The notes under the pieces: model-generated
What the model was told of the DNA's origin: nothing
What the model saw: the letters and a program-made list of their open reading frames with translations, nothing else
Database searches by the model: none
In this document: piece after piece, positions 1 through 11,849 of the stretch
How the letters are laid out: each line of letters begins with the position of its first letter
How positions within the stretch are numbered: position 1 is the first letter of the stretch
Program-made: the position numbers and the translations under genes
NCBI GenBank assembly: GCA_019787685.1
Contig: JAHNUO010000010.1
Location: 744,001 to 808,000 of the forward strand
Reading direction: 5' to 3'
Origin: Chiua virens
Taxonomy: Eukaryota > Basidiomycota > Agaricomycetes > Boletales > Boletaceae
Length of the DNA: 64,000 nt

Positions 1-584
1 CGGGTTGCGCTGGCTTGAAAGAGGACGAGACGGTCGTCCCTGGGCCAGAAGAGGTAAGCAGTGTTTATTCTTCTACGACGGGTGCGGTGACAAGACGTGT
101 ATATATAGGGTTCTATCGGGGAGACAGTGCAGACCTCTTATCGCCACTGCCGATACTCAGTCTGCCACGCAAAACAGTCCTCGCACTCCTCACTGGCAGT
201 GTCCCTGCGACTGCGAAAGTGCACATACCGATCCCGTTGATATTGACGGTGCGGTGGAACCGGGACGCGGGCCGACCGGCGAGTATCGGCGGACCCACAG
301 CCATCGGACGAATTTGTGACGGCTGGGGTGCGGAAGTATGGGGCGGCGCAGTGGCATGGTATGTCAATGCGGTTGATCATCGGCGGGGTACGGTGTGGAT
401 GTGCGGTTGCACTGGGGAGGAACATGTGGATGATGGACAGGAACGGACGGTGTTGGTATTGCGACGTGGTCTGTCTAGAGAGTAAATGATGTATGTAATC
501 TGGTGTTGTGTGTTGTTGACACGGGCTCTTTCTCTCATCGAATCTTCAAGTTTCTCAGTTGACAACGAACGAGAAACAACTAGA
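1..584. other. 5' region, no recognised gene
   Basis: GC-rich sequence with an open frame at 15-485 (+, 156 codons) whose product I do not recognise. A TATA-like run (gtatatatag) lies at about 99-108. The region may be the upstream end of the GTPase gene or the tail of a neighbour cut by the window edge. No domain, signal peptide or splice pattern supports a call. Confidence 0.3.
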
Positions 585-3500
585 ATGAAGGGGTTTATAG
601 CTCGCCTCTCGTGCTATCGAATTAAGGCTCCTGCGAGACCTATTGCAGAACAACCCATAGAACAACCCCCCGCGGAACAATCCCTTCAAGTTGATGAACA
701 ATCTCCCAAAGAACCATCCACACAATCACTCGAATCGCTCGCGGAACTTCCTGGTGCAGAATTTATGCAGATTGACAGCATCAGAAAGAAATTCGGACGC
801 TTCAGAATCCTTATCGTCGGCCGGGCCAACGCTGGGAAGACCACGATACTCAAGCAAATCTGTAACTCTACGGAAGATCCGGTGATCTATGATGGATACG
901 GAAAAAAGGTCTGTTTAAACGTCATGTGACAACGTCTGTCGTGATCCAGGACGTACTGATGGTCTGTAATCAGGTCAATCCAGCAAAGATCCAGGGATCC
1001 AGGGACGTGAGTTGCGTGGTTGCTGTGACCTCTTTATCAGTATTATTTGGTTAACACGTCCCAAGCGTGGAATGCATGATATTAAGAATGAACTGGTCTT
1101 CCGAAGCAACCCGAATTTTGTTTTTCACGATTCGCAGGGCTTCGAAGCTGGCAGTATAGAAGAATTCGAAGAGATGAAGGACTTTGTTTCAGATCGTGCA
1201 AAGACAAGATTCCTCAAGAGACGAATCCATGCTATATGGTACTTGGGGGTAATGACATTTATGCTACCACACCATTGTTGACATGTTACTGAGTAGGTAT
1301 TGCATTCCAATGGATCAGTACCACCGGGCTGTGTTGGCTGCAGAGGAGAAGTTTTTTGGTGATTGTGACACAGGGAATGGTAAGCTTTACAAAGGCATAA
1401 TGCTTCTTTCTGATATTGTTTTCTGTTTGCACTGGCAGTACCTGTTGTGCTTGTATTCACAAAATGTGATGCACTCTTGGTGCAAGGGATTGCAGCTTTG
1501 ACACCTGAGGAGAAAGAGCTACCTTATGAAGAAAGGGTTGGAAAGGGACAGCACAATGCCAATATGTTGCTGGAAGAGAACCCTGCATGGGAGAGAGTAC
1601 AAATGATGAAGTATCCTCCAAAAATACATGTAGAGTTAAAGGGTATGTGTGGAGATATATTCTGGATTTGTTGAAACTGATCTCAAACAAACAAGACCTG
1701 CACAAGTCTAATGAGGGGTGCTCAGTTCTCTTAGCAAGGACTGTAGTGGCCTTGAATGAAGAAGCATTGCAGATGCTACTTGTGACTACACAGTGCACAA
1801 ACATCATGCTTTGCATTGAGTATGCTGTGAAAAGGTGCTCTGATTGTGAATGGGCTTCCAATCTGAAGGATACTTATCCATGCTCCTCTGTCCTGGCCCC
1901 TGTCCTATCATTTATAGCCAGTAAGTGCTCTAATTATAAATGGGTTTCCAGAAGGATGCTCATCCATTTCCTCTGTCCTGGCCCCTGTCCTCTCATTCAT
2001 AGTTTGTAAGTGCTCTGATTGTAAATGGGCTTGCAGAAGGATGCTCATCCATACCCCTCTATCCTGGCCCTGTTCTTTAATTTATAGTTTGTAAGTGCTC
2101 TGATTGCAAATGGGCTTCCTGAAGGATATTCACCTATCCCCCTCTTTCCTGGCCCTGTCCTCTTATTCATAGAGAGTAAGTGCTCTGATTGTAAATGGGC
2201 TTCCTGAAGGATACTCATCCATGCTCCTCTATTCTGACCCCTGTCATCTCATTCATAGGCAGTAAGTGCTCTGATTGTAAATGGGCTTGCAGAAGGATGC
2301 TAATCTATGCCCCTCTGTCCTGGCCTCTGTCCTCTCATTCACAGTTTGTGAGTACTCTGATTGTGAATGGGCATGCAGTCTAAAGGATGCTCATCCATGT
2401 CCCTCTGTCATGGCCCATGTCATGTTATTCATAGTTTGTGAGTCTTCTGATTGTGAATGGGCTTCCAGAAGGATGCTCATCCATGCCCTCTGTCCTGGCC
2501 ATGTCTTCTCATTCATAGCATGTAAGTGCTCTGGTCATGAATGAGCTTTCAGAAGGATGCTCATCCATGCTCCTCTGTCCTGGCCCCTGTCCTTCATTTA
2601 TAGCCAGTAAGTGCTTTGATTGTGAATGGGCTTGCAGAAGGATACTCATCTATGCCTGTCCTCTCATTCATAGGGAGTGAGTGCTCTGATTGTGAATGTG
2701 CTTCCAGAAGATGCTCATTCATGACCTTCTGTCCTGGCCCTTGTTCTATCATTTATAGAGAGTAAGTGTTCTAATTGTGAATGGGCCTCTAGAAGGATGC
2801 TCACTGTCCTGGCCTCTATTTCTCATTCATAGGGAGTAAGTGCTCTGATTGTGACTGGGTTTCCAGAATGTTTATCCATTCTCCTTTGCCCTGGCACCTG
2901 TCCTCTCATTTACAGTTTGTAAGTGTTTAAATTTCTATTCATATTTTTTGTTTCCCTATTCTCTCATTCACAGGGAGTAAGTGCTTTGATTGTGAATGGG
3001 CTTGTAGTCCAAAGGATGCTCATCTATTTCCTCTGTTCTGGCTCCTGTCCTCTCATCATTAGGGAGTAAGTGCTCTGATTGTGAATGTGCTTGCAGAAGG
3101 ATGCTCATCCATGGCTGTCTGTCCTGACCCTGTCCTCTCATTCATAGGGAGTAAGTGCTCTGATTGTGAATGGGCTTTCAGAAGGATGCTCATCCATGCT
3201 CCTCTGTCCTGGCCCCTGTCCTCTTGTTCATAGACAGTAAGTGCTTTAATTATGAATGGGCTTCCAGAAGAATGCTCATCCATGCCTGTCCTCTCATTCA
3301 TAGACAGTAAGTGCTCTGATTGTAAATGGGCTTCCAGAGGGATGCTCATCCATGTCCCTCTATCTTGGTCCCTGTCCTTTTATTTATAGTTTGTAAGTGC
3401 TATTGTGAATGGGGTTTCAGAAGGATGCTCATCCATATCCCTTTGTCCTGGCCTCTGTCCTTTTATCCATAGCCAGTAAGTGCTCTAATTGTCTTCCAGA

Positions 3501-4375
3501 ACAATGCTAATTTACTGTTTCACAATTTCCTTGATGATATTCATAATAGATGGTATGTATTGCAAGTTCATGATCTCTAAGCCTCTAAATTTTTTGTTTC
3601 AACATCCTTTAGGATGTGAGCTTCTCATCCACACTTTACTCCCTCCAATTGTCCAACATTCCCATCTCTATTCCCTTCAATTAGGAGGTATGAGTCAAAT
3701 TTTTTGTTTTCCCTTATTTTGACCTTTATTTTACAGGAGGTTTGTAGTACTTTTAATATTTACAATACAAATACTAATATCACCCTCATAGATAATGACT
3801 TGTCCAGGTGTATGTTCATTCCATTTTAATCTTCTCATTTCATTATTTTGATCAATTGATAATATGACAAGCCCTCTACTATTCCCTCAAACACATTCTC
3901 ACACTCTACATCATCCACATCCATTGTGAGTCTACTGATTTCATAGTGATTTCTACCTCATATTGCATACTTTAATTTAGTCTTCTTTGGAACATACTCC
4001 ATGGATTAAAGCACTTCATCTAGGCATTGGTCAGTTTTCAGTAATATTCAGTGGCCATATTCACTTCCATTTGTAGACATTGCCATCATCCTAGAACATG
4101 CCTTCTTTTTACACCAGCAAGGTGTTGAAGACCCAATCACAATAGCAGGAAAGGTCTATGAATCATCTGGAATAATTCACAAAGTTCATAAAGCAATCTC
4201 TGAGCTTGTTCCTCAATACAGCTTTGAGGATGAAGAGAAAATGACACAGCTCAGTATGTGTATGATTTCCGAGAATCTTATGTGTGAGCCATCTGCCCCT
4301 TACAAATGTTTTCATCATTATGAATGCTTTTTTTTTGCCATAATTTTAGCCTACAAACATCCCCAAGTGAAATAG
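585..4375 (+). CDS. P-loop GTPase-domain protein, intron-rich, with a repeat array inside
   Basis: This is a fungal G-domain protein of the type expanded in Agaricomycetes (MMR_HSR1/AIG1-like); its cellular role is unknown. I see the P-loop GRANAGKTT near 826, the G3 motif DSQG near 1129 and the G4 motif TKCD near 1459. The start ATG at 585 (agaATGa) is preferred over the one at 486. Short GT-AG introns are visible, for example W|YCIP at about 1240-1300 and DTGN|VPVV at about 1380-1440. A conserved helical segment ends in CIEYAVKR at about 1834. The next convincing exon starts near 4077 (EHAFFLHQQG), and a last small exon ends at TAG 4373-4375. Between them lie about 2.2 kb of tandem units built like introns. 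Either the gene has a giant or recursively spliced intron, or the array has killed it. The upstream exons look intact. Confidence 0.7.
1835..3500 (+). repeat. ~85-bp tandem array with splice-site-like junctions
   Basis: About 20 head-to-tail units of 57-92 bp (mostly ~85) begin GTAAGTGCTCTGATTG and end in a pyrimidine-rich stretch plus TAG or CAG. Between the AG of one unit and the GT of the next there are always exactly three bases: CCA, TTT, AGA, GCA, CAT, GGA or ACA. The array starts at the exon end AVKR of the GTPase gene. I count 20 junctions with no violation of YAG-N3-GTRAGT. Beyond the homogeneous part the same AG-N3-GT pattern recurs with ATG (~3553), GAT (~3614), GAG (~3684) and GAG (~3738). 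Confidence 0.85.
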
Positions 4376-4592
4376 TGACTGTATGTATCTTGAACAAAAC
4401 AATGTTTGGAATGTGTTTGCATATGCTACTGCCAGTGTATAGATTAGCAGAAATGATGCATGATAGTCCATGCAGAGGATCAAGCTAAATAGAATGTCTC
4501 AGTGCCAGTACCAATGTCCCCTTGTGATGCCCTGAAAGATCACGAATAACATCTTCTACCACTGTAGCAGCACGCTCCGCTGTGTTGGCGAA

Positions 4593-5219
4593 ACGTTGAA
4601 GGTAATATATCCCGGCTGTAGTGCAATACTCAGGGGGATTGAAAGAATAGAAAAGAGGGTGAAGGAATGCGATTCCGTTCGACCCAGGGACAACACTGAG
4701 TTGATGAACGACGAATAATGGTTTTTGAGTAGTCCGAGATGAATCCAGGGCAAATCTGGATTAAAATGGATAGAAAAGCGGACACGGCAGTCCAATCCGG
4801 ATCGAGAAAATACAAGGAGAGCGAGAGAAAACGAACGTCGACCGAAAATGATGTGAGACAGATGCACACGGGCAAAAGCTACTGTATTTTGTCAATACAG
4901 TGAATTTATAGTCCTCGGGAATACCCTCAGACTTGTCCTAAGTAAGGATAATAATAAAAAAAGAAGGTTTTTGTATGGTATAAAGTTCGAGAGGCACCCG
5001 AATGTCCCTGCAAGGGCTGCGTGACGTGGTCTAGCCAATGCTAAGTATGTATGAATAAGGAGCATCAAAAATAAAATAAAAGAGTCTGAGGCAAAACGGG
5101 CGCGGATACAGCAATCTGGATGAGTTCGCACAAGCAGACAGATCAGGATCAGGATCGGGTGACGACAGGGTGTGGAAACGTGCTATGCGAGCACAGGGAA
5201 TACCTATTCCCTACAACAT
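4593..5219. repeat. dispersed ~625-bp repeat, copy 1
   Basis: It is nearly identical to 38440-39065 in the same orientation. The ends form an imperfect inverted repeat: ACGTTGAAGGTAATA on the left, and ACAT plus the complement of GTTGTAGGGAATA on the right. It looks like a non-autonomous TIR element or a solo LTR. It encodes nothing I recognise; the open frames inside are shared with copy 2 and overlap on both strands. No clear target duplication is visible. Confidence 0.75.
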
Positions 5220-7137
5220 GGAAGGCAAGTGCAAGTGCAAAAGGGGAAGGTGACTGAGCTGGTAGATGGTTTGTTGAGTGTGCGAGAAAGAGTGAATGCG
5301 TCCATGCATAGAGAGAGTCGGAGAATGTGCAGAATTGGGAGAATCGGAAGGCATGCGGAACGTCAGAATACTTCAGATTGAGCTGAAACAATCGGGATTG
5401 GACTCTTAGACTGATTACTATTTATGATGGAGACGAACGTACAAGGAGGCTTATATACAAAAGTGAAAAGGCTATGAAGTGTATGGTAAACAGAGAGCTT
5501 AGAAACGACTGAATAGTGCTGAATAACGCTGACAAATAAAATGAAAAGGCAGTGGTCGCTCGGACCAGATCTGTAGCCGGATGCGTAGCAATCCTTACAC
5601 CACATCAAAACAACAGGAAATGAGCAATATAATGAGCCTCTCATCTACATCCAGAGATCACATGGACCCCTTCCCACTCAAATCCGCCCCTCCTACCACG
5701 AGCACCAGCCCCCCTGACCGCAAATCGACACCGACCATGACCACCCGCTCGACCCTGACGTCCGCCGCCTCGATGGAGCCTGTTCCAGTTTGGACCATCA
5801 GTGACGTACCCCTGGGCATGAACATGAGCGAGTGTGCAGTGCAGAACAGTTTATTGGCGGGAGGAATGGATCATTCGTGGCCCTCATTCGATACTCGCCG
5901 GTTACCCAGTGTCCTCATCAATGTTCACGGAAAGCATTCGTATTCGTATTCGACATTGGCAATGCTTTGCCTTGAGACGCATCTTCCCCATCCGACGTCA
6001 GCACATACATCTTGACGTGTGCTTCAACGACCATTCCGCCGCGTGCGTACACATTGGTAATGTCTTGAGCTGCGAGGGCTACATGCACATCAACTTTCCT
6101 GAATACCACAACGCAAACACCAATCGAAACTGACCCACAAGCGCGAATGAAGTCCCACGATGGACGAATTTGAAAACCTCCTTGAGATCAACATGTGAGC
6201 GAGGGATCCCCACCTCTGCGAGACATTGCACCGCCAGCCTTTTAACACCTTAACACGTGTCGACAGTTGCGCCCAAGAACAAGTAACCACACCCACGAGC
6301 TTCTTTGCACCCTCGACCGTGTTTCCATTCTCATTCTCGCCCTCCTTGCGATCCGCGACGGTCGCTTTGCTTTGCCCTTGCCATGAACAGACTGAGGTTG
6401 CAGAGGCGCGACAGCACCAATCACGTCCGTCCGGAGCTCTTCTACTTCCGACGTGCCTTGGCAAGGACCTGCAGGCACCTTGAACACACCGTCGCGCTGA
6501 CTTGAACTCTGATCCTGATCCTTCCTTGGACCGAGGTAAGTGTAGCATGACTTCCCTTGTCCTCCGTCTCCTGGCACTTGTCCTTGCCTGATACCCCATT
6601 CGAACATGAGACGATGCCAGTTGTTTGTTCGCACCGAGATCGCGTGATGCCGAGCGACGAACGCGCACCCGGCTGGCACGGCGTCAGATTATTCGGACAC
6701 GATGCAGGAGGGGCAGTCTCGGGCGGACATGATCCGTGCCACTGCGTGAGGGGTACATACACTGGAGGCGGGTAAGGTGAGACAGCGATGATCGCCGTGG
6801 GTGGCCCGATAGGTGGCAATGGACGTACGACTCGAGTGGGCGACGGATGTGGTGATGCTCGTACCACCGTTTGGCGCGTTGGGGCACATGTGGAAGGCCA
6901 GAGGTACCCCTGATGGAGGACGTCGCTACAGTCAACTTGAGCATATCGCACGTGGCAGTCCCAGTAGGTCGCGCCCGTTTGATCCTGAGGACTTGAAGGC
7001 TGCAACACAGTGAGAATTGGGAAGCGGGTTATACCAGAGTTCGGCGTCGTCGTCTCACTCTTGAAGTAACACATGAACAATGCGTATCTGAGCCCGGTGT
7101 CACTCCACCCTTCTTCCCTCCCGACGCAGACGAACCA
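5220..7137. other. no confident gene
   Basis: There are several overlapping open frames on both strands (5581-6015 +, 5918-6109 -, 6442-7080 -, 6226-6483 +). None gives a family I recognise. The minus-strand piece at 5918-6100 has a plausible acceptor (attcag) and a coherent exon-like composition, so a short or decayed minus-strand gene is possible. Confidence 0.25.
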
Positions 7138-7350
7138 ATGTCAGAAGACTTGACACTCGTTGTTGACCCTGCTGAGTTATTCGCAGGCCCTTCAGATGCC
7201 CCCTTCGGAGATGGCGAACAAGGATCCGAGCTACCAAACGCAGACCCAGTCGCGGGTGGAGAGGGAGCCTTCTTAGAGCATCACTGTTTGTGCATCAGTG
7301 ACCAACGCGTCATACTGTATTGGACGTCTACGTTTGAAACTGCATTGTAA
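7138..7350 (+). CDS. hypothetical small ORF, possibly a last exon
   Basis: The frame has 70 codons, is acidic and rich in Gly, Pro and Asp, and ends in TAA at 7348-7350. It may extend upstream to about 7090. A pyrimidine-rich stretch and a cgacgcag acceptor precede it at about 7105-7128, so it may be the 3' exon of a decayed gene. The product is not recognised. Confidence 0.25.
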   Translation: MSEDLTLVVDPAELFAGPSDAPFGDGEQGSELPNADPVAGGEGAFLEHHCLCISDQRVILYWTSTFETAL

Positions 7351-7439
7351 TCCGAGCCCTATTGTCGGTCTGGATAAAGCCTAAGTAAAAAAAATCAGAC
7401 ATTATTTTATGCATACGGTATTAATTGTGGGAGCAGCTC

Positions 7440-7925
7440 CATACCAGGTCGACAGAGACAAACTCTTTTTTTTTTTTTCTTTTCAACAAGGTCAGTGGCG
7501 AACATCTGGAGATCGCCCTCAACGTACGCCTGAGGCGTATCCCACTATGATGCAAATACATACGTCAACGTAACTCAAATAAATTTGCGGAAACCCACTG
7601 ACCAATGCCATAGCTGTTCTCCCATGGTCCTTGACACTGTGAGCCGACTTCAAAGTCGTTATACTCGGTAATCATTAACTGTTCTGCTTCTCGGACAGTC
7701 ACGTCCACTCGGATCCATCCCTTGGTGCGACCCAGTGTAATCCGCTCTTCTCCAATGCCGCCGGTGATCAGTCAATCACGAACCGTGTCGATCGACTCGT
7801 TGCTGGGCGCGAACGTACGGGCAATGTCACTTGCCGTGATCATGCGAATGACGTGTGCGCGAGGTTCCTGTCACCCAAGAGGGTGCTCCCCTGATGAGGT
7901 CCAACGTCAGAGATGACACCTCCTG
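7440..7925 (-). pseudogene. sedolisin (S53 peptidase) pseudogene fragment
   Basis: Read on the minus strand, this stretch matches the prodomain and first catalytic part of the sedolisin at 19714-22124. It retains DIARTFAPSNESIDTVRD, then an in-frame stop where the full gene has WLI, then RVDVTVREAEQLMITEYN. It jumps directly to NSYGIG and on to TPQAYVEGDLQMFATD. The stretch between TEYN and YGIG in the full gene (about 110 residues) is missing, the frame is broken at least twice, and everything after this point, including the catalytic residues, is gone. It is a decayed paralogue about 12 kb from the full copy and in opposite orientation. Confidence 0.75.
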
Positions 7926-10140
7926 TTTCAAGGAACGGCGGGAAAGGAAGAAGTCCAAACGGAAAGGCATTTGATGCTCGCCACATATTCGGAGGTAGAA
8001 ATAAGTCCTTAGAATTATCGCTGCACGCCGCTGCCACGGATTCACGCTGGCAGTCTGAGGTCTGAGAAGCCTATCCTAAAAACCCGGGTTATTTTACAGA
8101 CCATCATCTTCGCGGGTAAAAACGATGTTGCTTTACTTACAACTATACCACTACATATACCAGTGGCGAGTACACCATTTGCAAGGCTTAGCACCGGGGT
8201 GGCGTAACTTCAAGTGACCACGTGCGCGCGAATGTTTGATTGTTTGCATGATTGGGACCGAATTCAACGGAAAGCCGAGTCCACGGACGCCTTTTTGACT
8301 CAACTACCATATGGGGACCCGAGGTGTGCTCGCGACTGCGTTCGGGTATGGCTCCTTGTTTCAGCACAATCACAGGACTTGCAAGCGATGGTTACAAAGA
8401 GAAGTACATCCGTAACTTAGGGCTGCGTTAATAGTGTCTGCCTGGCCTTTAAACAGGAAGCGTCCTGAAGTAACATCACTTGTATCTTAAAATTGGTGGT
8501 GTGTATGTTGTTGCTTTATCCACTGCTATCGTCATAATTCCAAGCCTTAACTTAGGACGGCTAGATCGATCTTGCTTAAAGCTTGGGAGGCAACAAGCAT
8601 AGGTCGATTACAATTTGCCTATCGTGGATGCTCATATACATATGTACCTTAGTCTGATCCGGGCCGTGGCGTTCCTTCAAGTTGGCGGCTTCGGCATTCA
8701 ACTCCAGCTCAGTCGATGCTGTCTTATATACCATGTCAATGTCACAGGATCTGCACGCCTGCGACAGACTACACCGCCGAATTCCTGGAAAGATGAAGTC
8801 CTGAAAAGTGGCATTGTGGGACGAAAAAGTTTGCTATATCAAGGTTCCGAGTCCTGGGCACATACTTAGATACTAATAGGTCTGACTTACTTTCCTTATC
8901 CGATACAAGATCCCGGGTCCGAGGAAATAAGCAACGAGAGGCTATGCCAGGGTCGCGAGAGTGAGTGAACGGCAGTGGAGAATGCAGGACTTGAAAGTGA
9001 GGAGGGCGCCGCTACACCCAACCTGAGCGCTGACCCGTAGCTCCCAGACAAAGAATGACGCTTACTTAATCTTTAGGGATTCGCCTTATCTTGCCATTGG
9101 GAACGGCACGCTGTTCCAAGAAGTGCACCGTGACGGTCAAGTGTGGCTTTCAAAAGATTTCAAAATACACTGCGGCACCGCTTTGTGACTCCAGGTTTAT
9201 GACTGAATGAAGGCGTGTGCCAGTTAGCACAATGATTGATGCACTTCCTGATTCCACCTGCATTCGCGTGAAGAGTCTTCATCGTGACCGGTCTTCTCGG
9301 AGCTCCACTCGGAGTTCGTCTACCGTGGAACCTTTACATAAAGTAAATTCTATGACTGGACTGGCTCTCTGAGAGAACACCGTGTGGCGGGGGTCTCCAT
9401 GCTTCTTGATTCGGATGGCGACCACATTAATTTACTAATTTGACCAGTACGATGCCAATTTGATTGCGGTCATCAATGCCAGCCTGACAGTCGACAACCA
9501 CAGCGGTTCTGTGCGCTGCATCGCGGGACTCCGACTCTGAATCGCGGCCCAGTTACAAGCCCTCAAAAATGTCATTTGGACGATTCAGAGCGTTGCGTTA
9601 AACCTACCAGAAATTTGATGGTGGCGCCGCAGTACTACAGCCATGCCATAGAAGTATGTAACGGAGGATTCGAAATTCGAAATTCGACCCGCCACTCGGG
9701 GTCTCAAGCGATTCCGAACGATCGGTAGAAGTATCGTATTTGTTGTGCTCCCGTCATGTACCCTTCAACTTTCAAGCCACCATTCTAGTAACTTACTAGC
9801 CACTCATGGAGTCAGATTCCCGATGATCATTGGCCGTGGAGAATGGTAACGGTTTGTAAGACCTTGACTCACTCTGCCAACGCATGTTTCCTTGGCGCAC
9901 TGGTTTCTGGCTTTATATCCCCGAACAAGTCAGCATAACACATTCGACATCTTTCTCATTCACGAATTTAACCACTTGCGGTTGCCGCGTGGTGATCGCG
10001 AACAAACTTCTATTTAACGCCTCACCGTACCAAGATGAGCTCCTTGCAAACGTACCCACCCACTCGTTCGTACTCTGGGCGTCGTCTCTTGCGGTCTGCC
10101 CTTGCTCATTCAACTTCCATCTGCAGAACCGCACAGGATC
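7926..10140. other. no confident gene
   Basis: AT/GC-mixed sequence with only short frames. A minus-strand stretch at about 8620-8800 reads coherently (ELNAEAANLKERHGPD) but is broken. The frame at 8615-8869 (+) starts PIVDAHIHMY, which recalls an amidohydrolase metal motif but continues into nothing recognisable. Probably decayed genes. Confidence 0.3.
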
Positions 10141-11154
10141 ATGACCTCCGCTGTTCGAGCCCACACGGAACCTGCTCCCCGGGGATTCATGAAGTCGGTG
10201 ATGCGGCGTTATGACTACGACTTGGATGACGACGGGCCAGTAATGACCCTCATACCACCGGAGAAGAAGAGTCTGCACATTTGAATCTGCATATGGTTAA
10301 TGATCTTACTCGAGGCATTGGTTTAGTTACGCAGGAAGAGCAAGATGTGTTGGATGAAAAAGCGCGAAAACGGGCAATGAAAAACCTCGTCAACTCTTGG
10401 CAGGAGCGACTTCAACTAATCAGCGTCATTGTAAGATCCTTGTACTCAATCTTCCGAATTGGTCTGAAGCTCTCCGTGTTTATAGACCACCTTTTTTGCA
10501 TCTACGGAAGCGGCTATGCTGGTAAACACCAAGCCACTCAGTTCCGTGGATTTTGGCAGTAGCGTCCTGAAAGCATCAAACGCTTGTCTTCTCGGTGCAT
10601 TGATTGTGCATGTCTGTGCTGGTACGTTCTATAGTGCTCTGTGTTTGCGTTGTAATGATCCGACGTCACATCCTATGCAGCGATTCTCTCCTTTTTGGGT
10701 GCATTCCTCTTGATCAGGTATAAACTGAAAGAGGCTACACGCGAAGAGATGATTGCGGAAGGTATCAAAATGGTAAACTCACCCCTTGGGGGGTCCATGC
10801 ACAAGGACGTCGAGCGAAATCCTACTAATCTGGGACTGCGCGGCATCCTCACAAACAATGGCACGGTAACGGCAACGGAGGCTCCCGATAGAAAGGGTTC
10901 GTATCCCGTGGAACCTCCCATCGTCTCGGCCAATCCGCATATTGAAGCAAGTTGGATTATTCATGTCGAGCGTATCCTCCCATTTATTGAGTCGAACTCA
11001 CGCACTTTGTGTGTTCCTTACTGCGGTGGGCTTCGTACTCGCTATGCTTGGTATCTTGTGCTATGCCTGGGCTTCACAGCCTAAAGAGGTCAGCATATTT
11101 GCGTCTGCGGTCCTGGGTGGAGTTGTACTCGCCCTGGGCGTCTTGCTGATCTGA
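10141..11154 (+). CDS. multi-pass membrane protein, Agaricomycete hypothetical family
   Basis: The ATG at 10141 opens a short acidic N-terminus. The next part contains a helical block (LTRGIGLVTQEEQDVLDEKA, then KARKRAMKNLVNSWQERL) typical of an uncharacterised Agaricomycete membrane protein family. A GTAAGA donor follows at about 10431. Later exons give a hydrophobic segment (LLGALIVHVCA), a second (ILSFLGAFLLIRYKLKEA), a polar loop, then two C-terminal membrane helices at about 10990-11150. The stop is TGA at 11152-11154. The last part is in another frame from the loop (break near 10940), so there is either an unrecognised small intron or a one-base indel. The join near 10265 also needs a frame change. 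Function unknown; four membrane segments can be seen. Confidence 0.6.
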
Positions 11155-11849
11155 CCTCGTAACCTTTTACGATGTCCTGATTTTCCACCCTCTGGAGAAC
11201 ATCATGATTCTCTCTATGTATTATAATCCAGGCATAATTAATGCTATACCTTGTGAACATCTTGGAGGACAGTGGTTGGATGACGAATACTTTCTCAGTG
11301 CCCGCTCCATGTGCCACGCGGGGAACATGATGCGATTCAAACATTGAGACAAGCAGAACCTATGGCTAACCGCCGCTGACGAAGACGACGATACAGTGTG
11401 AACTTGATGTCATTGCTACATTTTTATATAACTTCGCAGGCGGGGATCCTCGGTAGGATACAAAAATACCTCGACAGTCGCTTACCTCACAACATCCAAC
11501 TTGAAGGCGGCCGTTGTCGGGTCAGTCTCGTCGGCATTCAAATCCGACGGACTGTTCCTGGCGCGGCGCGGGTGGAACAAGCCCGTCATGGCATGCCGGA
11601 AGTCATCGATCCATCGGGCAGTGGCTAACATCCAATGGCATTGTAAGTTTTTCGTCCTCTCGGCGCTATTCCGGGTGTGTTCGCAACTCTTGATGTCATT
11701 GATCAGCATGTACTGCGTTCAGCCACCGCGGGCCCCTTCCAAAAACGCCCCAATACCCTGTTAGGTATGTATCGCGGTTCTTCACGCTTGTGACTCCCTT
11801 AAAAGCTCCTGTACTGCAGAGTTGAGGCTCAGATTCCCGTCTTACCATC
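11155..11849. other. intergenic, no confident gene
   Basis: Short frames only (11398-11628, 11501-11764). A GT/AG-like arrangement at about 11640-11765 could be an untranslated exon of the arrestin-like gene downstream, but I cannot support a product. Confidence 0.3.

Noticed and set aside
8615..8869. Amidohydrolase from the PIVDAHIHMY start
   Set aside because: Only the first ten residues resemble the family; nothing after fits and the frame is short.
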